From Streptomyces sp. NBC_00289 (GTDB lineage Bacteria > Actinomycetota > Actinomycetes > Streptomycetales > Streptomycetaceae): a DNA stretch of 64,000 bases. A program made the position numbers and the translations under genes. Shown here one piece after another: positions 28,951 through 35,983 of this stretch. Every line of letters begins with the position of its first letter. The first letter of the stretch is position 1. The stretch spans positions 682,001 through 746,000 of the forward strand of contig NZ_CP108046.1 of the NCBI RefSeq assembly GCF_041435115.1, in the 5' to 3' direction. A model generated the notes under the pieces. The model ran no database searches and was not told the DNA's origin. It worked only from the letters and a program-made list of their open reading frames with translations.

Positions 28951-30315
28951 ATGGCCACCACCGCGACCACCCCAGTCAAAACCCCCTGGCGGACCGGACC
29001 GGTCTCCCGGCAGATACTCGAAGACCTCGTCCACAGCAGGAGCATCACCGAGATCATGCTCGCGGTGCCGGACCTGCAGGGACGTCTCCAAGGCAAGATC
29101 TTCAACGCGCCGGTGTTCCTGAACCGCATGACGGCCGGCACCGAGATGTGCGCCTACATCCTGGCCACCGACATCGACATGACGCCCCTCGAGGGGTTCG
29201 CCTTCACCGGCTGGGATCAGGGCTTCGGCGATGTCCTCGTCAAGCCGGACTGGGACACCGTCCGGATGCTCCCCCACCGGCCCGGCACCGCCCTCATCAT
29301 CGGCGCACCCTTCCACGACGACCACACCTCCGTCCAGGTGGCCCCGCGCCACCTCCTGCAGACACAGATCGAGAGGCTGACACAGCTGGGGTATCGGCTG
29401 AAAGCGGGAGTGGAAGTCGAAGCCGTGCTCTACACCCAGGACACGTCAGGACGCGTACCGGCATGGCGCCACAACCTCGACTACGCCCTGCAACACCCGC
29501 CCCACATCGCCGACTTCCTCCACGACCTGACCAGCGCCCTCACCGACGCCGGCATCCCCTTCGAAGCGATCAAGACGGAGAGCGTGCCGGGACAGGTCGA
29601 AGTGAGCTTCGCCTACGGCGACCCCTTGCACGCCTGCGACGACTACAGCATCTTTTACGACATCACCCGCCAGGTGGCCGGCCGGCACGGCCTGGTGCCA
29701 GCGTTCATGGCGGCCCCGGAAACCGGCACTGGCAGCGGCCTGCATCTGCACCTGTCGCTGTGGAACGAGCACGACGATCCGTGCTTCACCCACCACCGCG
29801 GCCAAGAACTGCCACCACTGATGCAGCAGGCCCTTGCCGGACTGCTCTCCGCCCTGCCACACCTGGCGCCGCTGTACGCACCCACGGTCAACTCCTACAA
29901 ACGCTACCGCCCCCACTCCTTCGCCCCCGTCCGCTACAACTGGGGCTACGACCACCGCGGCTGCGCCATCCGCATTGCCGGACACGGCAACCACACCCGC
30001 CTCGAGGTGCGCCTCGCCGGCGCCGGCGCCAACGTCTACCTGGCACTCGCCGCCTACCTCGCCGCGATGATCCACGGCATCGAGGAAGAGCTGATGCCGC
30101 GGCCTGCCTGCGACGGCGACGCCTACCAGGACCGCGGCTCCATACCGCTCTACGCGGACCTGCTCGAAGCGATCCAGCATTTCGAGCACAGCACCCTCGC
30201 CCACAGCCTGCTCGGCAAAGACGTCGTCGCCCACTACGCCCTGGCGGCACGGGCCGAGGCCGACTGGCACCGCCAGCACGTCACCGACATCGAGCGCCAG
30301 CGTGGAATCCGCTGA
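28951..30315 (+). CDS. Glutamine-synthetase-like ligase (gamma-glutamyl-amide type)
   Basis: 454 residues from ATG 28951 with GGAG upstream; an in-frame ATG at 28858 would add 31 residues. The N-terminal beta-grasp has VPDLQGRLQGKIFN. The catalytic domain shows AGVEVEAVLYTQ (metal ligands), ESVPGQVEVSFAYGD, TGSGLHLHLSLW, KRYRPHSFAPVRYNWGYDH and TRLEVRLAGAGANVYLAL. True GlnA and PuuA usually have RIEHR-x-(P/A)-GADAN; here the Asp of GADAN is Gly, so specificity may be altered. Such enzymes join glutamate to ammonia or to amines using ATP. Pairing with an APC permease suggests gamma-glutamylation of an imported amine. Confidence 0.85.
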   Translation: MATTATTPVKTPWRTGPVSRQILEDLVHSRSITEIMLAVPDLQGRLQGKIFNAPVFLNRMTAGTEMCAYILATDIDMTPLEGFAFTGWDQGFGDVLVKPDWDTVRMLPHRPGTALIIGAPFHDDHTSVQVAPRHLLQTQIERLTQLGYRLKAGVEVEAVLYTQDTSGRVPAWRHNLDYALQHPPHIADFLHDLTSALTDAGIPFEAIKTESVPGQVEVSFAYGDPLHACDDYSIFYDITRQVAGRHGLVPAFMAAPETGTGSGLHLHLSLWNEHDDPCFTHHRGQELPPLMQQALAGLLSALPHLAPLYAPTVNSYKRYRPHSFAPVRYNWGYDHRGCAIRIAGHGNHTRLEVRLAGAGANVYLALAAYLAAMIHGIEEELMPRPACDGDAYQDRGSIPLYADLLEAIQHFEHSTLAHSLLGKDVVAHYALAARAEADWHRQHVTDIERQRGIR

Positions 30316-30622
30316 CCCCTGCCCGCGGCGGCAAGGCCGGGCGGACGATGGCCGGTGAACGAGCCCTCGCTCCCGGCCCTGTACGTGCACCACGTAAGGC
30401 GCGGCAAGCACAGGGCCGGAACTCGCTTCTCCAGGCACCACATCCAGCGACGGCACCGCCCCGCCGACCCCTGCCAGGTGGCCCGAACGCCGTCTGCCTG
30501 GTGCCCGCACGTCACGCATCAACGCCCAGCGCGGGGAGATGGCACCGAACCTCTCCCCACGGCGCGGCCACCGCTCCGCGCCAGGTCCCGAGAAGGTCCA
30601 CGCGACATCGAGGAGATACACC
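30316..30622. other. 307-base gap between ligase and radical SAM genes
   Basis: Two overlapping plus frames occupy it. One opens at ATG 30348 and stops at 30626, overlapping the radical SAM start, but its codon third positions are poor. The other opens at GTG 30355 (MNEPSLPALYVHHVRRGKHR) and has good G/C third positions for about 45 codons but runs on into the radical SAM gene. Either could hide a short precursor peptide; neither is convincing. Confidence 0.3.
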
Positions 30623-31483
30623 ATGACGACCGCAACCGACGAGGCTTTTGCCCGGCCGGCCGTGCCGGAATTCCTCGAGCTGGAGATCACCGGCACGTGT
30701 CAGTTCACCTGCCCGTCCCTGTGTTACGCCAAGGCCGGCCCCGCTGAAGGGCACGGCAGCATGACCAGTGACGACTGGAAGCGACTCATCAGCGAGGCAG
30801 CCGCCATCGGCGTGAAGAAGGTGCAGTTCATCGGCGGTGAACCGACCATGCACCCGGACTTCGAGGCGCTCGTGAATCGCGCCCTGATAAGCGGGCTCGC
30901 GGTGCAGGTCTACAGCAATCTCTACCGCGTCCGGCTCAATCACTGGCAGTTGTTCGAACACCCGAAGGTTTCCCTGGCGACCTCGTATTACAGCGACATG
31001 GCGGAGGAACACGAGCAGGTGACGGGTCGGAAAGGCTCCCACGCAGCGACCCGTGCGAACATCGTCCAGGCCATCAGCCTCGGCATCCCCCTACAAGTGG
31101 GAATCGTCAAAGTGTTTGAGGGACAACGCACAGCGCCGGCCCGCGATGAGCTGCTCGGCCTCGGCGTCCGCACGGTGAACACCGACCGCGCCCGCAGCGT
31201 CGGCCGCGGCGCGGTCCACCTCCCGAGCACCGCAGACCTGTGCGGCCGCTGCGCGGACGGACGAGCTGCGATCATGACCGATGGCACGGTCACCCCGTGC
31301 GTCCTCGGCCGCTTCCTGCCCACGGGGAACGCGAAAGACAACGGCCTCGCCATGGTGTTCCGCGGGCAGCAGTGGGCGGACACCGCCGCCCGCATCCCAC
31401 CAAGCGCCGCCTCGGCCTGCCCGCCCGACGATTCCGGGGACTGCGACCCGGCCAACACCGAAACCTGCGACCCTGCGTACTAG
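30623..31483 (+). CDS. Radical SAM protein with Cys-rich C-terminus
   Basis: 286 residues from ATG 30623, with CGAGGAG 8 bases upstream. The cluster motif is TCQFTCPSLCYAKAGP: Cys-x3-Cys-x3-Cys, one residue longer than the canonical Cys-x3-Cys-x2-Cys. VQFIGGEPTMHPDFEALV follows as the SAM-binding GGEP motif. The C-terminal part (LCGRCADGRAAIMTDGTVTP then CVLGRF, and CPPDDSGDCDP-x3-ETCDPAY) resembles a SPASM/Twitch domain that holds auxiliary iron-sulfur clusters. These families usually modify peptides or proteins. It is followed after 20 bases by a methyltransferase gene. The substrate is not identifiable here. Confidence 0.85.
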   Translation: MTTATDEAFARPAVPEFLELEITGTCQFTCPSLCYAKAGPAEGHGSMTSDDWKRLISEAAAIGVKKVQFIGGEPTMHPDFEALVNRALISGLAVQVYSNLYRVRLNHWQLFEHPKVSLATSYYSDMAEEHEQVTGRKGSHAATRANIVQAISLGIPLQVGIVKVFEGQRTAPARDELLGLGVRTVNTDRARSVGRGAVHLPSTADLCGRCADGRAAIMTDGTVTPCVLGRFLPTGNAKDNGLAMVFRGQQWADTAARIPPSAASACPPDDSGDCDPANTETCDPAY

Positions 31484-31503
31484 ACGAGAGGGCAGTTTAA
31501 GCG

Positions 31504-32637
31504 ATGAATTGGCTCCCGCAGGCCCGGCACCTGGCCCACGAGGTCGTACGGCCGGAATCCCGCTGGCACACCGCCGTGGCCACCGTGCCACGGCACCAGT
31601 TCGTACCCCGATGGTGGGAACAGGACGGCGAGGTCTGGAATCTCCGCGCCGGCACCGATGATCCCGCCGCATGGTTGAAGGCGGCCTACAGCGACCAGAC
31701 CCTGGTCACTCAGGTCGACGCCTGCCACGCCGACAACGCCAGCCCCGGCGACATCGTGCTCAGCGGCACGCCGACTTCCTCCTCGACGCTGCCCAGCCTC
31801 ATCGTACGGATGTACCGGCACGCGATGATCTCCGACGACGACCAGCTCCTGGTGACTACAGGCTCCGGCTACGGCACGGCCCTGGCCTGCGCCCGGCTAG
31901 GCGACGGCCGCGTGACCAGCGTTGACGTCGACGAGCACCTGGTGAGGATCGCACAGGAACGCCTCGATGCGCTGGGCGACCACCCCCGTATTCAGGTCTG
32001 CGACGTCACCGGCCGGCTGCCTGGCGCATACGACAAGATCGTCTCCACGGTGTCCGTGCGGCCCGTGCCGGCCTCTTGGCTGCGGGCACTGCGGCCGGGC
32101 GGCCGACTGGTGACCGCCATCGCCGGCACCGGACTGATCCTCACCGCCGACAAGACCGCGGACGGCGGCGCCGTCGGCCGAATCGAGTGGGACCGGGCCG
32201 GATTCATGCGCACCCGCCATGGCAGGGTCTACGACCATCCCGCACAAGGAGACACCTGGAAAGGGGCGTCGGAGAGGGAGGGTGAGGAGACCTTCACCAG
32301 CCGCTACCCGCTGCTGTACCCGCCGGATGCGTGGGACGTGATGTCGATGCTGGAGCTCAAGCTCCCCGGCCTGGACTACCGCCGCGCCCAGGACGGCGAC
32401 ACCCGCACGGTGTGGCTACTGCATCCCGACGGCTCCTGGGCCCGCGCCACAGCCACCGGATTCCTCGACTCACCGATCGTCCACCAGGCCGGACCTCACC
32501 GGCTGTGGCCTGAGCTCGAGCGCATCCGCCACCGCCTCAACCGAGAGGGCGCACTGCCCGTCTACGGCGCTCATGTCACCATCGACCAGGACGGCACAAC
32601 CACCCTCACCCGCGGGTCCTGGAAAACCACCCTGTAA
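31504..32637 (+). CDS. PCMT-like O-methyltransferase of the RiPP-maturase type
   Basis: 377 residues from ATG 31504. AVATVPRHQFVPRWWEQDG at the N-terminus, YSDQTLVTQVDA and TPTSSSTLPSLIVRMYRHA are typical of protein-L-isoaspartate methyltransferase relatives found in ATP-grasp and FxLD-type peptide clusters (families named from memory). The SAM site is LLVTTGSGYGTALACARLG, with Asp in VTSVDVDEHLV. About 150 extra C-terminal residues follow the Rossmann domain. Relatives methylate Asp side chains of ribosomal peptides, leading to aspartimide or isoaspartate. It probably acts with the radical SAM protein just upstream. No lanthionine synthetase or ATP-grasp gene is in the window. Confidence 0.8.
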   Translation: MNWLPQARHLAHEVVRPESRWHTAVATVPRHQFVPRWWEQDGEVWNLRAGTDDPAAWLKAAYSDQTLVTQVDACHADNASPGDIVLSGTPTSSSTLPSLIVRMYRHAMISDDDQLLVTTGSGYGTALACARLGDGRVTSVDVDEHLVRIAQERLDALGDHPRIQVCDVTGRLPGAYDKIVSTVSVRPVPASWLRALRPGGRLVTAIAGTGLILTADKTADGGAVGRIEWDRAGFMRTRHGRVYDHPAQGDTWKGASEREGEETFTSRYPLLYPPDAWDVMSMLELKLPGLDYRRAQDGDTRTVWLLHPDGSWARATATGFLDSPIVHQAGPHRLWPELERIRHRLNREGALPVYGAHVTIDQDGTTTLTRGSWKTTL

Positions 32638-33067
32638 CCGCGTGATCCGCCCCGGTCGGGCGTGGTGGACAGCGGACTGCACCCTGCGCCTCACCACCTC
32701 CGGCGCTTTGGCGCCATCGGCCTCCACGAACTTCGCGACCTCCTCGCTCCGTTTGTCCCGCAACCGGTCGCGGTAAGTCTTCTACCGCACGTAGGCAAGG
32801 CCGTCGGTGGTCACGGTGGGACGTCCGCTCGTCGCGGAGACAACAATCTTGATGGTGTGCTTGCCCGCAGCAGACCAGTTCTTGGTCCAGAGGGCGGTGG
32901 CCGTCGGTCGTTCATGCCCTCCTGCACAAGCTGCCGCACGGTAGACCCAACTTACCCGCCGGGCGGGCCCATCCGACCGCGATGCACTGACCGGCACCCG
33001 CACTTGCTGGTCCCGTCCGTGTTCGCGGTCATCCACCAGCCACCCGGACCCGGAACAGGACGCCTTG
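32638..33067 (-). pseudogene. Gene scraps, including a C-terminal jelly-roll-like end at 32782-32898
   Basis: On the minus strand ALWTKNWSAAGKHTIKIVVS then ATSGRPTVTTDGLAYVR and stop looks like the last strands of a secreted beta-sandwich protein. A second minus frame at about 32655-32780 (RLRDKRSEEVAKFVEADGAK) also reads as protein. Neither has a start. The rest of the stretch shows nothing I recognise. Confidence 0.4.
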
Positions 33068-33144
33068 ATGAGCAGCACTCCCCCGCCACCGCCGATCAGC
33101 GAGCCGGACCCCGCCACCTTCACCTGCTCATGCAGCCTGGTCGG

Positions 33145-34618
33145 GGAGTGTCATGAATCAGGTGTGGATCTCCCCGAAGGAGTGAGCCTGATGAGTACGA
33201 CGACTGGTCACCTGATCGAGACCGTGGAGGGCGTGTCGCTTGCCGAGGTCGGCGGTGGCGTCGAGGGTGCCGACGTGAAGTCGATGCCGGTGTCGCAGAA
33301 TGGTCTGTCCAGTGAGCTGCTGGAGGAGCTGGCCGCGCTCGCGGCCGAGAAGGTCCGCGGAGAGGGACTGCGGCTGATGGGCGAGGGCGGCCTGCTGCCC
33401 GAGCTCGCTCAGCACCTGATGCAGTCCGCGCTGGAAGCAGAGATGGACCAGCACCTGGCCGACGGGGTCGGCCGCGTCGGCGGGCGCGGGTCGCGCTCGG
33501 GCGGCAACACCCGCAACGGCTACCGGAGCAAGAAGGTGATGACGGAGGTCGGCGCCGTCACGGTGCAGATCCCGCGAGACCGTCTGGGCACCTTCCAGCC
33601 CCGGCTGCTGCCCAAGTACGCCCGCCGCACTGGTGCGTTGGACGACCTGGTGATCTCGCTGACCGCAAAGGGCCTGACCTCCGGCGAGATCGTCTCCCAT
33701 CTCGCCCAGACGTACGGGATGACGACAACGAAGGAGACCATCTCCACGATCACCGACAAGGCCCTGGAATCGATGGCGGAATGGCGCACCCGCCCGCTCG
33801 ACGCGGTCTACCCGGTCGTCTTCATCGATGCCGTGCACGTCAAGATCCGAGACGGTCATGTCGCCAACCGGCCCATCTACGTGGCCATCGCGGTCACCGC
33901 CGACGGCTACCGCGAGATCCTCGGCCTGTGGGCCGGCGACGGCGGCGAGGGCGCCAAGTACTGGCAGACGGTGCTCACCGAGATCAAGAACAGAGGCGTC
34001 CGTGATGTGCTGATGCTGGTCTGCGACGGGCTCAGCGCCCTGCCCGACGCGGTGAACGCCGTCTGGCCCCGGACTGTGGTGCAGACTTGCGTGGTTCATC
34101 TCCTGCGCGCGAGTCTGCGGTATGCCTCACGCCGCGACTGGGCCGACGTCGCACGCGACCTCAAGCCCGTCTACACCGCTGTCAACGAGGACGAGGCCCG
34201 GGCACGGCTGACCGACTTCGACGACAAGTGGGGCAAGCGCTATCCGTCGATCGCCGGGACCTGGGAGCGGGCCTGGAGCGAATTCGTGCCCTTCCTCGGT
34301 CTGCCCGACGCGATCCGGCAGGTCGTCTACACCACGAACGCGATCGAGTCCCTCAACGCCCGCTACCGGCGCGCGGCCCAGGCCTGCGGACACTTCCCCA
34401 ACGAGACCGCCGCCTTGAAACGCCTCTACCTCGCCACCCTCGCACTCGACCCCACCGGCCGCGGCCGCCAGCGCTGGAACAACCGCTGGAAAAGCGCTTT
34501 GAACGAGTTCGACGTTCTCTTCGACGGCCGCCTTACCGCCGGACGAGTGTAGGCCGACCAGCCCACCGAAAAACCTGTAGGCCAAACAGACGAACCACAC
34601 CTGAATCCTGATAGACCC
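33145..34618 (+). mobile_element. IS256-family element with 9-bp target duplication
   Basis: CCTGGTCGG occurs immediately outside both ends, at 33136-33144 and 34619-34627, as expected for IS256 transposition. The terminal repeats share the motif TCAGGTGTGG: the left end reads GGAGTGTCATGAATCAGGTG and the right end, complemented, GGGTCTATCAGGATTCAGGT. The 1,474-bp element has a single intact transposase gene, so it is probably a recent, potentially active insertion. Confidence 0.9.
33191..34552 (+). CDS. IS256-family transposase
   Basis: 453 residues from ATG 33191; the frame is open further upstream, to 33065. The Mutator-type core is complete: PVVFIDAVHVKIRDGHVANR (first Asp), VLMLVCDGLSALPDAVNAVW (second Asp), QTCVVHLLRASLRYA, and TTNAIESLNARYRRAAQACG (Glu). 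LSSELLEELAALAAEKVRGE and QHLMQSALEAEMDQHL form the N-terminal helical region. It ends LFDGRLTAGRV, the normal C-terminus. Unlike the copy at 14831 it is not truncated. Confidence 0.92.
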   Translation: MSTTTGHLIETVEGVSLAEVGGGVEGADVKSMPVSQNGLSSELLEELAALAAEKVRGEGLRLMGEGGLLPELAQHLMQSALEAEMDQHLADGVGRVGGRGSRSGGNTRNGYRSKKVMTEVGAVTVQIPRDRLGTFQPRLLPKYARRTGALDDLVISLTAKGLTSGEIVSHLAQTYGMTTTKETISTITDKALESMAEWRTRPLDAVYPVVFIDAVHVKIRDGHVANRPIYVAIAVTADGYREILGLWAGDGGEGAKYWQTVLTEIKNRGVRDVLMLVCDGLSALPDAVNAVWPRTVVQTCVVHLLRASLRYASRRDWADVARDLKPVYTAVNEDEARARLTDFDDKWGKRYPSIAGTWERAWSEFVPFLGLPDAIRQVVYTTNAIESLNARYRRAAQACGHFPNETAALKRLYLATLALDPTGRGRQRWNNRWKSALNEFDVLFDGRLTAGRV

Positions 34619-34810
34619 CCTGGTCGGCCCGTGCTCCGGTTGCCAGCGCCACACCCACAAGTACGGCGCCGGCCGCCTGCCCCTTTCTCTAGGGCGGATT
34701 CGGGTGTGGTGTGACGTGGGGTGAGGTGGGTTCGTTGAGCTCCTGGGACTCGTTCTCGGGGGGTGTGGCTCTGCGGCGGGTTGTTGCACAACTCGTGGCA
34801 GGAGATGCGG

Positions 34811-35983
34811 ATGCGGGCGTTCCCCGTGGTGATGCCGTCCGAGCAGACGTACTGGACGCTCCTTGACGACGACCTGGAGGTCGTCCCTGTAGCTGATCGG
34901 TGGCTTCGGAATCTGCGGTTCGGGCGGGACCGGGCGGAGCTGACGACGAAGTCGTACGCCGGTGGTGTCGCGCTCTACCTGCGCTGGTGCCGGTTGACGC
35001 GTCGGGAATGGACGGCGGCCGGCCGGGACCTCGGGCTGTTCATGGTCTGGTTGAAGTACACCCCGGCGCCCCGGCCGGAGAGGGTGCCGGTTGTTCAGCC
35101 CGGGCCAGGAGCGAAGCCGGTGCGCAGTGAGGGGCGGATCAACCGTGTTCTGGTGGCGGTGCGGGGCCTGCTGTCGTACGCCGTGTCGGTGGGCGAGGCG
35201 CCCAGGTCGGTGCTCGGGCAGATCTACGAGCTTTCCGACAGCCGGGATCTTCCGGCGGAGGCGCAGGGCGAGGACGGCGGCCTGTTCTACCGGCTGCGGC
35301 CGGTGCACGCGGTGCGCGAGCCGGAGACGCGGGTCGACCGGGCCGAGGACACCGAGTTGGTGGCCATGTTCGGCGCGTGCCACAGCGCGAGGGACCGGCT
35401 CGTCGTCCTGCTGGTGAGCAGGGTCGGGCTGCGCCGCGGCCAAGCGTCCGGGCTGCGGCGCAGCGATATGCATCTGCTGCCGGATTCCCGTGCGCTGGGC
35501 TGCGACTACCCGGGTGCCCATGTGCATGTGCGGCGGCGGCGGGAGAACGAGAACGGGGCGTGGTCGAAGTCGCGGCACGCGTGGGTGGCTCCACTGGACT
35601 TCCTGGTGGTGTCCGCGCTCGACCTCTACTACGAGGAGCGGTACCGGCTGCTGGGGTCGGGTGGGAGTGACTTCCTGCTGGTGAACCTGTTCCGGGCCCC
35701 GCTGGGTGAGCCGGTGTCCCCGGAGGCGATCGGGGAGCTGTTGGAACGGCTGAGCGACCGGGCCGGGCTGGACAGGAGGGTGGGCGCACACATGGCGCGC
35801 CGCTCGTTCGCGTCGAACGTCGCCGATGCGGGCGGCGCTCCGGATGAAGTGGCCGCGGTGCTTGGGCAGAGGAGTCTCGACTCGCAGGGGCCGTACGTGT
35901 TTCCGGATCCGCAACGTGTGCGGGCCGCGGTTGACCGGGTGCCCTCTCCGCGCGGGCTCTGCGGCCCGGAGGTGGAACGGTGA
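34811..35983 (+). CDS. tnpA: Tn554 TnpA-like tyrosine recombinase
   Basis: 390 residues from ATG 34811 (GGAG 6 bases upstream; ATG 34805 alternative). The N-terminal SAM-like core-binding domain contains TTKSYAGGVALYLRWCRLTR. In the catalytic domain, RVGLRRGQASGLRRSD holds the first Arg, HMARRSFASNVADAG the His-x-x-Arg pair, and SLDSQGPYVFPDP the Tyr nucleophile. The Gln in LGQRS stands where His or Trp is usual. The stop overlaps the next start (GTGA at 35980-35983). Confidence 0.85.
   Translation: MRAFPVVMPSEQTYWTLLDDDLEVVPVADRWLRNLRFGRDRAELTTKSYAGGVALYLRWCRLTRREWTAAGRDLGLFMVWLKYTPAPRPERVPVVQPGPGAKPVRSEGRINRVLVAVRGLLSYAVSVGEAPRSVLGQIYELSDSRDLPAEAQGEDGGLFYRLRPVHAVREPETRVDRAEDTELVAMFGACHSARDRLVVLLVSRVGLRRGQASGLRRSDMHLLPDSRALGCDYPGAHVHVRRRRENENGAWSKSRHAWVAPLDFLVVSALDLYYEERYRLLGSGGSDFLLVNLFRAPLGEPVSPEAIGELLERLSDRAGLDRRVGAHMARRSFASNVADAGGAPDEVAAVLGQRSLDSQGPYVFPDPQRVRAAVDRVPSPRGLCGPEVER

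Larger units (their letters stand above)
33068..34721 (+). pseudogene. Possible small Cys-rich orf split by the IS256 element
   Basis: ATG 33068 follows AACAGGACG. Joining across the insertion (33144 to 34628) gives MSSTPPPPPISEPDPATFTC, SCSLVGPCSGCQRHTHKYGA and on to a stop at 34721. The C-x-C and C-x2-C pattern is suggestive of a small zinc-binding protein. It is short and unrecognised, and the C-terminal end may already be Tn554-side sequence. Confidence 0.3.

Noticed and set aside
26281..32637. Lanthipeptide or FxLD cluster
   Set aside because: The methyltransferase fits, but there is no lanthionine synthetase, no FxLD-type precursor and no ATP-grasp enzyme in the window.
34127..35914. 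Minus-strand frame of 595 codons
   Set aside because: It spans the ends of two unrelated plus-strand genes (IS256 and tnpA) and is Pro/His/Arg-rich.
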